Program-made: the position numbers and the translations under genes | Origin: Comamonadaceae bacterium | GTDB lineage: Bacteria > Pseudomonadota > Gammaproteobacteria > Burkholderiales > Burkholderiaceae_C | DNA length: 13,518 bases | Reading direction: 5' to 3' | NCBI GenBank assembly: GCA_024642025.1 | Contig: JAHEBY010000026.1 | Location: 1 to 13,518 of the forward strand | Part shown: positions 7,282-13,518 of the stretch, piece by piece | Position numbering within the stretch: the first letter of the stretch is position 1 | Layout: each line of letters opens with the position of its first letter | Notes under the pieces: generated by a model | What the model saw: only the letters and a program-made list of their open reading frames with translations | What the model was told of the DNA's origin: nothing | Databases searched by the model: none

Positions 7282-8352
7282 ATGGCATCTGTATCATTTG
7301 ACAAGATCGAAAAAAACTTCGGCAAAGTCAAAGTCATCCACGGCATCAGTTTCGATATCGCCGATGGCGAATTCGTCGTGCTGGTCGGGCCGTCGGGCTG
7401 CGGCAAGTCCACCCTGCTACGCATGTTGGCCGGGCTTGAGGAAATCAGCGGTGGCGAGATTTCAATTGGTGACCGGGTCATCAACGACCTGGACTCCAAG
7501 GACCGCGACATCGCCATGGTGTTCCAGAGCTACGCGCTATATCCGCACATGACAGTGCGCGAAAACATGGGCTTCAGCCTGCGGCTGCGCAAGGCCGAAA
7601 CCGCATTGACAAGCCAACGGGTTGGTGATGCTGCCCGCATTCTGAATCTTGAGCCTCTGCTGGATCGCTTTCCCCGGGAGCTATCTGGTGGACAGCGCCA
7701 ACGCGTTGCGATGGGGCGCGCCATTGTGCGCGACCCCAAGGTGTTTTTGTTTGATGAGCCACTGTCCAACCTGGATGCCAAACTTCGCGTGGCGATGCGT
7801 GCGGAGATCAAGGCCTTGCATCAGCGCCTGAAGACCACGACCGTTTACGTGACGCATGACCAGATAGAAGCCATGACGATGGCCGACCGCATTGTGGTGA
7901 TGCACGACGGCATCATCGAGCAAATTGGCACCCCGCTTGAGCTCTTTGATGCGCCCGGAAACCTGTTTGTTGCCCAGTTCATCGGCTCGCCGGCGATGAA
8001 TGTGTTTGAAGGTGAATTGCGCCATGCAAATGGCCAGGCCGTAGTGAAATCAGAGGGGCGCAACTGGCCTGCAGGGCCCGCCACCAAAGGCCACGATGGT
8101 CAACGCGTGCATTTTGGCATCCGGCCCGGCGACATCGTTGTCGGCCCGCCCGGAGCGGGCATCGAGGCCAAGGTAATAGTGGTCGAGCCCACCGGATCTG
8201 AAACCGAAATCCTGCTGGCTGTGGGTGACACCATGGTTACCGCGGTGCTGCATGGCAGGACTTCGGCAAAGCCTGATGAGGCCGTGGGCCTGGAAATTGA
8301 CGTCAGCAAAGTACACCTGTTTGATCAGGCCAGCGGCAAGAGACTTGTTTAG
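7282..8352 (+). CDS. ABC sugar transporter ATP-binding protein, MalK/UgpC type
   Basis: A 356-residue ATPase that powers the importer as a homodimer on the cytoplasmic face. It has Walker A GPSGCGKST (36-44), Q-loop Q82 (VFQSYALYPHM), signature LSGGQRQR (134-141), Walker B VFLFDEP (154-160), D-loop SNLD and switch H192 (VTHDQ). The C-terminal part of about 120 residues after FIGSPAMN (residues 236-243) is the TOBE/OB-fold regulatory domain found in MalK-like ATPases, here including FGIRPGDI. The gene begins 21 bp after the second permease. Having its own ATPase makes the importer complete within the operon. Confidence 0.94.
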   Translation: MASVSFDKIEKNFGKVKVIHGISFDIADGEFVVLVGPSGCGKSTLLRMLAGLEEISGGEISIGDRVINDLDSKDRDIAMVFQSYALYPHMTVRENMGFSLRLRKAETALTSQRVGDAARILNLEPLLDRFPRELSGGQRQRVAMGRAIVRDPKVFLFDEPLSNLDAKLRVAMRAEIKALHQRLKTTTVYVTHDQIEAMTMADRIVVMHDGIIEQIGTPLELFDAPGNLFVAQFIGSPAMNVFEGELRHANGQAVVKSEGRNWPAGPATKGHDGQRVHFGIRPGDIVVGPPGAGIEAKVIVVEPTGSETEILLAVGDTMVTAVLHGRTSAKPDEAVGLEIDVSKVHLFDQASGKRLV

Positions 8353-8376
8353 CAGACTTACCGGCAGCTTCTGGCA

Positions 8377-8886
8377 ATGGCAACGGAGAGCCCTCCAATT
8401 TACGTGGTGATGGGTGTCAGTGGCTGTGGCAAGAGCACGGTAGGTCAGTTGCTGGCCTCACGCACAGGCGTTCCATATCTTGAGGGTGATCAGCTACATT
8501 CACCTCAAAACATTGCCCGGATGTCGGCGGGCATTGCGTTGACCGACCTTGATCGGCAAGATTGGTTGAAGGCGCTGTCGAACCATATTGGAGCCGCGAG
8601 GGCCAACAACAAAGGTCTGGTCGTCGGCTGCTCGGCATTAAAGCGGGCCTACCGGGACATCTTGCGCCTTGAAGCGCATGATTTGAGATTCGTCCATCTT
8701 CGCGGTGACGAATCCATGCTGACTGAGCGCATGGCTGGCCGAAAGGGGCACTACATGCCAACTTCGCTGCTGCATAGCCAGTTGGCCATACTGGAGCCTC
8801 CGGCAGCCGATGAGATCGCCCAAACTTATGATGCATCTTTGCCGCCAGCGACCATCGTTACGGCGGTGCAAGCTGCTACGTTTTAA
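8377..8886 (+). CDS. gntK: Gluconokinase (D-gluconate 6-kinase, GntK/IdnK type)
   Basis: A 169-residue small P-loop kinase that phosphorylates D-gluconate to 6-phosphogluconate using ATP. The P-loop GVSGCGKST is at residues 13-21. It is followed by the family pattern EGDQLHSPQNIARMSAGIALTDLDRQDWL, then CSALKRAYRDILR and RMAGRKGHYMP, which together distinguish gluconokinase from shikimate or adenylate kinases. Length matches the family (about 160-180 residues). The start ATG has only a weak Shine-Dalgarno and lies 24 bp after the ATPase gene. It is the exit step that commits the idonate/5-ketogluconate route to central metabolism. Confidence 0.93.
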   Translation: MATESPPIYVVMGVSGCGKSTVGQLLASRTGVPYLEGDQLHSPQNIARMSAGIALTDLDRQDWLKALSNHIGAARANNKGLVVGCSALKRAYRDILRLEAHDLRFVHLRGDESMLTERMAGRKGHYMPTSLLHSQLAILEPPAADEIAQTYDASLPPATIVTAVQAATF

Positions 8887-8915
8887 ATTGAAATGCAAGT
8901 TAAAAAGGGAATGTC

Positions 8916-9686
8916 ATGAAAGCGCCTGAACTGTTTCGCCTGGACAAGCGTCTCGCGCTGATTACCGGCTCTTCCGGCGGCATCGGCTTTGCGCTGGCCC
9001 GCGGCCTGGCTGAGTCGGGTGCCGCAGTCGTGCTGAATGGGCGCAACGCGGACAAGCTGGAGGCTGCGGCTGTCCAGCTTCGCTCGGAAGGCCTGACGGT
9101 TCACACCAGCGCGTTCGACGTTAGTGACGCTCCTGCGGTCGCTACAGCTGTGGACGCCATAGAAGAAAAGATTGGCGCCATAGACATACTCGTCAACAAC
9201 GCCGGCATGCAGCGGCGCGGCCCGCTGGAAGAGTTCACCACTGAGCATTGGCATGAATTGATGCGTACCAATGTGGACAGCGTGTTTCTCGTGGGTCAGG
9301 CTGTTGCCCGCAAAATGATTCCCCGCACAAGGGGCAAGATCATCAACATCTGCTCAGTTCAAAGCGAATTGGGGCGCCCGAATATTGCACCCTATACAGC
9401 GAGCAAAGGTGCCGTCAAAATGCTTACCAAGGGCATGGCCATTGATTGGGGTCCGCATGGCATCCAGGTCAACGGCATTGGCCCCGGTTACTACAAAACC
9501 GAGCTCAATGAAAAGCTGGTATCCGACGAAAAATTCAGCGCCTGGCTGATCGGGCGCACGCCGAATCGCCGCTGGGGAAATGTTGATGAGCTTGCCGGCG
9601 CAGCGGTTTTTCTGGCCAGCGATGCGTCGAGTTTTGTGAACGGGCACATACTGTATGTTGATGGTGGCGTCACGGCCACGCTTTAA
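8916..9686 (+). CDS. idnO: Gluconate 5-dehydrogenase / 5-keto-D-gluconate reductase (SDR family, IdnO-like)
   Basis: A 256-residue classical short-chain dehydrogenase that reduces 5-keto-D-gluconate to D-gluconate. The cofactor motif TGSSGGIG is at residues 17-24 and NNAG at 94-97. The catalytic tetrad is N119, S147, Y160 and K164 (YTASK). Sequences typical of IdnO include NNAGMQRRGPL, INICSVQSELGR, YTASKGAVKMLTKGM and the end FVNGHILYVDGG. It is encoded between the kinase and the idonate dehydrogenase, matching the three-step order of the pathway. Start ATG follows AAAAAGGGAA by a few bases. Confidence 0.93.
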   Translation: MKAPELFRLDKRLALITGSSGGIGFALARGLAESGAAVVLNGRNADKLEAAAVQLRSEGLTVHTSAFDVSDAPAVATAVDAIEEKIGAIDILVNNAGMQRRGPLEEFTTEHWHELMRTNVDSVFLVGQAVARKMIPRTRGKIINICSVQSELGRPNIAPYTASKGAVKMLTKGMAIDWGPHGIQVNGIGPGYYKTELNEKLVSDEKFSAWLIGRTPNRRWGNVDELAGAAVFLASDASSFVNGHILYVDGGVTATL

Positions 9687-9724
9687 AGACTCGCTCGAAA
9701 CCTTGCCCCATTTAGGAGAACACT

Positions 9725-10780
9725 ATGCGCGCACTGATTTGCCACGCCCCGCAGGACTTGCGTCTTGAAGCGTCTGCACTGGATACGCTTGGCCCCCAAC
9801 AGCTGAAGGTCCGCGTGGCCTTTGGTGGCATTTGCGGCTCGGATTTGCATTATTTCCAGCATGGCGGGTTTGGCACCGTGCGGCTCAAGGAACCCATGGT
9901 GTTGGGGCATGAAGTCTCGGGTGTCGTTGATTCAGTGGGTACCGCAGTGACAGGCTTCAGGATCGGCCAAAGAATCGCTATCTCACCTTCTCGGCCCTGC
10001 AACAGTTGCAGCTTTTGCCTGCAGGGCCTGCCCAACCATTGCATCAATATGCGCTTCTATGGCAGCGCTATGCCTTTTCCACACATCCAGGGGGCATTTC
10101 GGGAGGAGTTGGTCATTGATGCGAGTCAGGCTCACCCTATCGCTGACAGGTTGAGCCTGTCCGAGGCCGCACTGGCAGAGCCCCTATCGGTAGGGCTGCA
10201 CGCCATCTCGCGGGCTGGCTCCGTGTTTGGAAAGCAGGTGCTGGTGACAGGTTGCGGCCCGATTGGCGCTTTGCTGATTGCCGGCTTGCGGCGTGCCGGC
10301 GCGGCACATATCGTGGCCGCAGATCTCGCGGATGTGCCCCTGGCCTGCGCGCAGAAGATGGGCGCGGACGAAACGGTGAATCTCACGCAAAATCCGGAAG
10401 GCCTCGCCCCGTTCAAGGCCAACAAAGGCCGGTTCGATGTGATGTTTGAAGCGTCGGGCAGCGACAAGGCTTTGCGCGCCGGGCTTGAGCTGGTGGCACC
10501 GCGAGGTGTGATCGTCACCATTGGTCTTGGCGGAGAGGCGACATTGCCCCTCAACATGCTGGTGGCAAAAGAGATTGACCTGCGAGGCACCTTCCGCTTT
10601 CACCACGAGTTTGCAGTGGCCGTTGAGTTTCTCAACCAGGGCTTGATCGACGGCAAACCCGTCATCTCGCACATTGTTGGCTTTGATAAAGCTCACGACG
10701 CATTCAAGCTGGCGAGCGACAAGCGTCAGGCGATGAAGGTTCAGATTGATTTCAAGCAGAGCGCCGATGCAACGGCTTAA
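9725..10780 (+). CDS. idnD: L-idonate 5-dehydrogenase (zinc MDR family, IdnD-like)
   Basis: A 351-residue medium-chain zinc dehydrogenase that oxidises L-idonate to 5-keto-D-gluconate. Catalytic zinc ligands C37 (GGICGSDLHY), H62 and E63 (GHEVSG) and E152 (LAEPLSV) are present. The structural zinc cysteines C92, C95, C98 and C106 are all intact. The nucleotide motif is GCGPIG (176-181), and D200 (VAADLAD) at the end of the second strand favours NAD. MRFYGSAMPFPHIQGAF and LRGTFRFHHEFAVAV closely resemble E. coli IdnD. It is preceded by AGGAGAA. The main alternative is another polyol dehydrogenase of the sorbitol/threonine branch, less likely given the adjacent idnO and gntK homologues. Confidence 0.92.
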   Translation: MRALICHAPQDLRLEASALDTLGPQQLKVRVAFGGICGSDLHYFQHGGFGTVRLKEPMVLGHEVSGVVDSVGTAVTGFRIGQRIAISPSRPCNSCSFCLQGLPNHCINMRFYGSAMPFPHIQGAFREELVIDASQAHPIADRLSLSEAALAEPLSVGLHAISRAGSVFGKQVLVTGCGPIGALLIAGLRRAGAAHIVAADLADVPLACAQKMGADETVNLTQNPEGLAPFKANKGRFDVMFEASGSDKALRAGLELVAPRGVIVTIGLGGEATLPLNMLVAKEIDLRGTFRFHHEFAVAVEFLNQGLIDGKPVISHIVGFDKAHDAFKLASDKRQAMKVQIDFKQSADATA

Positions 10781-10801
10781 GAGTCTCATGAAGGATCCAA
10801 C

Positions 10802-11185
10802 ATGACGGTTTTCACAAAGGTCATTCTTTACACGGATACAGACGGCCGCGCAAAATTCCGGGAGGAGACCATTGCGCTGGGCGAGGGCTCCCCAAAGTCA
10901 ATGTTGTCCGAAGTATTTGAATCGGGTGGCTATCAGTTACGCCACAGCCCAGTGGGTTTCCGTAGCGAATTTCACTGCACGACGACCCCACAATGGGTAT
11001 TCATTCTCGGCGGTCAGATGGAAATCGGTCTGCAGGGTGGTGCGTCACGGGTATTTAAACCCGGCGATCATTTTTTCTCGGCGGACGTGCTGCCCTCAGG
11101 CGCTGCGTTCGACCCGGCCGTGCACGGCCACTGGAGCCGCCAGCTTGGTTCTGAGCCGTTGCAAACGCTGTTTGTGAGGGGCTGA
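10802..11185 (+). CDS. Small cupin-domain protein
   Basis: A 127-residue single-domain cupin. Cupin motif 1 is degenerate (FHCTTTPQWVFILGGQMEIGL, with H58 as the only clear His), and motif 2 is recognisable (FKPGDHFFSADV, with P87, G88 and H90). H108 and H110 lie further downstream and could complete a metal site. There is no DNA-binding domain. Possible roles are a sugar-acid isomerase or lyase-like enzyme, an accessory or storage protein, or a partner of the following dioxygenase. It is 21 bp after idnD, has an AAGGA ribosome binding site, and is separated from the dioxygenase gene by only 4 bp. The specific function is not recognised. Confidence 0.78.
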   Translation: MTVFTKVILYTDTDGRAKFREETIALGEGSPKSMLSEVFESGGYQLRHSPVGFRSEFHCTTTPQWVFILGGQMEIGLQGGASRVFKPGDHFFSADVLPSGAAFDPAVHGHWSRQLGSEPLQTLFVRG

Positions 11186-11189
11186 CAGC

Positions 11190-12017
11190 GTGGCTTCGCT
11201 CACTCCCAGTGAAGTAGCCCGGTATCACGATCAGGGCTACCTGATTCCGTCATACCGACTACCCGCGGCCAGAGTAGACCGGATGCGCGAATCGCTGGAC
11301 CGCCTGATTCGCGACAACCCGGGCGTGCGGCCCGAGAAGCTGGTGAGCGCACACGTGGTTGGGCGCGGCGACGGCAAAAACGCTGAAGGCGTAAAGGGTA
11401 GCCAGGACTTCCTCGATCTGGCGATGGATCCCGACATTCTGGATTTGGTGGAGCAGCTGATCGGTCCCAACATCATCCTGTGGGGTTGCCACGTGTTTTG
11501 CAAACCAGCAGGTGATGGGCACGAAACCCCGTGGCATCAGGACGGCCACTATTGGCCGATCCGGCCGCTGGCCAACTGCACCGTTTGGGTGGCGCTGGAT
11601 CCTTCCACCACCGAAAATGGTTGCTTGCGTGTGATCCCCAAATCCCATGCGGACAAGGTGACGCACCCACATTTGCTGGAAGACCGCCAAGACCTGACAC
11701 TGCAATTGCGAACGACTGACACCGCATTTGATGTGCGTGACGCAGTAGACCTTGAACTGCAACCGGGACAAATGTCCATGCATGATATACACATGATCCA
11801 TGGTGCCAACGTGAATCACTCCAGCCAGCGCCGCACCGGCGTGGCTTTGCGGTACATGCCTGGAAGCTCGGTGTTTGAGCGCAACCTCAACCCGGTTGAC
11901 GGTAAATCCGGGGTGCCAGTTTCATTCGCCACCAGACCGCTGTGGCTGTTGCGTGGCCAGGATCTTACCGGCCGCAACGACTTCAACGTCGGCTTTGACA
12001 AAGCGGGTTCGAACTAG
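11190..12017 (+). CDS. Phytanoyl-CoA dioxygenase (PhyH) family Fe(II)/2-oxoglutarate-dependent oxygenase
   Basis: A 275-residue protein of the PhyH family, which uses Fe(II), O2 and 2-oxoglutarate to hydroxylate or dealkylate small molecules. The facial triad is visible: H116-x-D118 in PWHQDGHYW and the distal H204 in IHMIHGANVNHS. R215 (RRTGVALRYM) fits the 2-oxoglutarate carboxylate ligand. The GCLRVIPKSH segment (144-153) is a further family hallmark. The GTG start is used: GAGGGG lies about 8 nt upstream and no nearby ATG fits. It is the last gene of the operon, following the cupin by 4 bp. The substrate is not predictable, but the location suggests that it acts on the imported compound or a derivative. 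No clear intrinsic terminator follows. Confidence 0.87.
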   Translation: MASLTPSEVARYHDQGYLIPSYRLPAARVDRMRESLDRLIRDNPGVRPEKLVSAHVVGRGDGKNAEGVKGSQDFLDLAMDPDILDLVEQLIGPNIILWGCHVFCKPAGDGHETPWHQDGHYWPIRPLANCTVWVALDPSTTENGCLRVIPKSHADKVTHPHLLEDRQDLTLQLRTTDTAFDVRDAVDLELQPGQMSMHDIHMIHGANVNHSSQRRTGVALRYMPGSSVFERNLNPVDGKSGVPVSFATRPLWLLRGQDLTGRNDFNVGFDKAGSN

Positions 12018-12079
12018 CACTCGTCTCACCTAAATCGACTCTCCAGTTCGGCCGGACGACGGCGGGGGTTTAAACCTCG

Positions 12080-12094
12080 CTATCACCGTCATAG
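12080..12094 (+). promoter_or_regulatory. Candidate OxyR half of operator (CTAT-N7-ATAG) upstream of katG
   Basis: CTAT (12080-12083) and ATAG (12091-12094) are separated by exactly 7 nt, the spacing of the two central elements of the OxyR consensus ATAG-N7-CTAT-N7-ATAG-N7-CTAT. The outer elements match poorly (TTTA and CCAA). The site lies directly upstream of a candidate -35 box, the usual place for OxyR activation of katG. No oxyR gene is in the window. Confidence 0.45.
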
Positions 12095-12105
12095 CCAACG
12101 CCCAA

Positions 12106-12134
12106 TTGATCCATTGCCACTTGCTGCCTAGACT
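12106..12134 (+). promoter_or_regulatory. Candidate sigma-70 promoter of katG
   Basis: TTGATC (12106-12111) and TAGACT (12129-12134) are spaced by 17 bp; each matches its consensus hexamer at 4 of 6 positions. A weak promoter at ideal spacing fits an activator-dependent gene. It lies 39 bp before the katG start. The whole 12018-12173 gap holds only this, the OxyR-like site, the GGTTTAAACC palindrome at 12067-12076 and the katG ribosome binding site. Confidence 0.45.
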
Positions 12135-12173
12135 GGAAGGGCAAGCAAATGCAATCAACTCAAGGAGAGAAAC

Positions 12174-13518
12174 ATGTCAACAGAACTCAAATGCCCCGTG
12201 ATGCACGGGGAGTCCGGCAAGCACATGGCTGCTGGTGCCGTGAACAATGCCGACTGGTGGCCCAACCAGCTCAACCTGAAAGTCCTGCACCAGCACGCGG
12301 CCGAATCCAACCCAATGGACGAAGGATTTGACTACGCGAAGGAATTCGCATCGCTGGACCTTGACGCCGTTGTCAAGGACCTCACGGCCCTGATGACCGA
12401 CTCACAAGATTGGTGGCCTGCCGATTGGGGCCACTACGGCGGGTTGATGATACGCATGGCCTGGCACTCCGCAGGCACCTATCGCATCCATGACGGCCGC
12501 GGGGGGGCAGGGCACGGCAACCAACGCTTCGCACCGCTGAACAGCTGGCCAGACAATGGCAACCTTGATAAAGCTCGCCGACTGCTCTGGCCGATCAAGC
12601 AGAAATATGGTCGCAAGCTCTCGTGGGCCGACCTGATGATTCTGGCGGGTAACGTGGCGCTTGAAAGCATGGGCTTCAAGACCTTCGGATTTGCCGGTGG
12701 CCGTGAGGATATCTGGGCACCCGAAGAGGATGTGTACTGGGGCGCCGAGCGGCAATGGCTTGCGACCAGCGACAAAGCCAACAGCCGATACTCTGGCGAG
12801 CGCCAGCTGGAGAACCCCCTTGCCGCCGTGCAAATGGGCCTGATCTATGTGAACCCTGAAGGCCCGGACGGCAAGCCCGATCCGGTAGCCTCTGGCCGCG
12901 ATGTGCGGGAGACCTTTGCCCGCATGGCCATGAACGATGAAGAAACCGTGGCGCTGGTCGCAGGCGGTCACACCTTCGGCAAGGCCCACGGCGCGGGAGA
13001 TCCGGCCCTGGTCGGTGCCGAGCCGGAGGGTGCCAGCATCGAAGAGCAGGGCCTGGGCTGGGCCAACAAGCTGGGTAGTGGCAGGGGTGTTCACACCACC
13101 ACCAGCGGTATTGAAGGCGCCTGGAAGCCCAACCCCACCAAGTGGGACATGGGCTATTTCGATATGCTGTTTGGCTATGAGTGGGAGCTGACCAAAAGCC
13201 CGGCTGGTGCCCAGCAGTGGACACCCAAAAACTGCAAGCCCGAGCACCTGATTCCGGATGCCCATGATCCGGCAAAGAAACACCCTCCGATGATGACAAC
13301 GGCTGACATGTCGCTGCGCATGGATCCCGCATACGAGAAAATTTCTCGCCATTTCCACAAAAACCCCAAAGCCTTCGCCGATGCGTTCGCGCGCGCCTGG
13401 TACAAGCTGACACACCGCGACATGGGCCCGCGCACCCGCTACCTTGGAAAGCTGGTGCCGAAAGAAGAGCTGATCTGGCAAGACCCGGTTCCTGCCGTAA
13501 ACCACAAACTGATCGATG
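12174..13518 (+). CDS. katG: Catalase-peroxidase KatG (truncated by window end)
   Basis: The frame is open from ATG 12174 to the window end (448 codons shown; full KatG is about 720-750), so only the N-terminal catalytic half is present. The distal haem triad R94, W97 and H98 lies in MIRMAWHSAGTYR. The proximal His is H266 (GGHTFGKAHG) and the proximal Trp W317 (GAWKPNPTKW). The W97-Y225-M251 adduct that gives catalase activity is complete (Y225 in GLIYVNPEG, M251 in ARMAMNDEE). AAGGAGAG stands just before the start. The enzyme destroys hydrogen peroxide in the cytoplasm. It has its own candidate promoter and is likely outside the sugar-acid operon, though on the same strand. Confidence 0.96.
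   Translation, partial: MSTELKCPVMHGESGKHMAAGAVNNADWWPNQLNLKVLHQHAAESNPMDEGFDYAKEFASLDLDAVVKDLTALMTDSQDWWPADWGHYGGLMIRMAWHSAGTYRIHDGRGGAGHGNQRFAPLNSWPDNGNLDKARRLLWPIKQKYGRKLSWADLMILAGNVALESMGFKTFGFAGGREDIWAPEEDVYWGAERQWLATSDKANSRYSGERQLENPLAAVQMGLIYVNPEGPDGKPDPVASGRDVRETFARMAMNDEETVALVAGGHTFGKAHGAGDPALVGAEPEGASIEEQGLGWANKLGSGRGVHTTTSGIEGAWKPNPTKWDMGYFDMLFGYEWELTKSPAGAQQWTPKNCKPEHLIPDAHDPAKKHPPMMTTADMSLRMDPAYEKISRHFHKNPKAFADAFARAWYKLTHRDMGPRTRYLGKLVPKEELIWQDPVPAVNHKLID

Noticed and set aside
8143..8162. GC-rich inverted repeat around CCCGCCCGGAGCGGGC
   Set aside because: It lies in the middle of the ATPase coding sequence with no U-tract; it is likely incidental to the codon content.
12402..13505. 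Minus-strand open frame of 367 codons at the window end
   Set aside because: It is antisense to katG, whose sense translation has all catalytic residues.

Overview
The window reads as chromosomal DNA from a betaproteobacterium, most likely Burkholderiales and possibly Comamonadaceae. This is inferred from moderately high GC, ATGA-coupled genes and the character of the KatG, GntR and dehydratase proteins; no taxonomic marker gene is present. There are no RNA genes, mobile elements or CRISPR arrays that I can see.

Layout. Positions 1-448 hold the C-terminal part of a calcineurin-like metallophosphoesterase, cut by the window edge. Convergent to it, on the minus strand, is an IlvD/Edd-family sugar-acid dehydratase (473-2209). 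A short divergent control region (2210-2310) contains a perfect 10-bp palindrome. From about 2311 to 12017 eleven plus-strand genes lie tightly packed and probably form one operon: a D-isomer-specific 2-hydroxyacid dehydrogenase, an FCD-type GntR regulator, a CUT1-type sugar ABC importer (binding protein, two permeases, ATPase), gluconokinase, gluconate 5-dehydrogenase (IdnO-like), L-idonate 5-dehydrogenase (IdnD-like), a cupin and a PhyH-family Fe(II)/2-oxoglutarate dioxygenase. After a 156-bp gap with a candidate OxyR-type site and promoter comes katG (12174 to the window end, truncated).

How the genes fit together (inference). IdnD oxidises L-idonate to 5-keto-D-gluconate, IdnO reduces this to D-gluconate, and GntK makes 6-phosphogluconate for the Entner-Doudoroff or pentose phosphate pathways. 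The 2-hydroxyacid dehydrogenase could feed the top of the chain as a 2-ketoaldonate reductase (2-keto-L-gulonate to L-idonate, or 2-ketogluconate to gluconate). The divergent dehydratase could give a second, non-phosphorylated exit to a 2-keto-3-deoxy acid. The GntR protein is the likely local regulator.

The unusual points are that transport is by a CUT1 ABC importer rather than the IdnT/GntP permease of classical idonate loci, and that the operon ends with a cupin and a PhyH oxygenase. Together these suggest that the imported substrate may be a modified or conjugated sugar acid or polyol, unlocked oxidatively before entering the idonate/gluconate route. That reading is a hypothesis.
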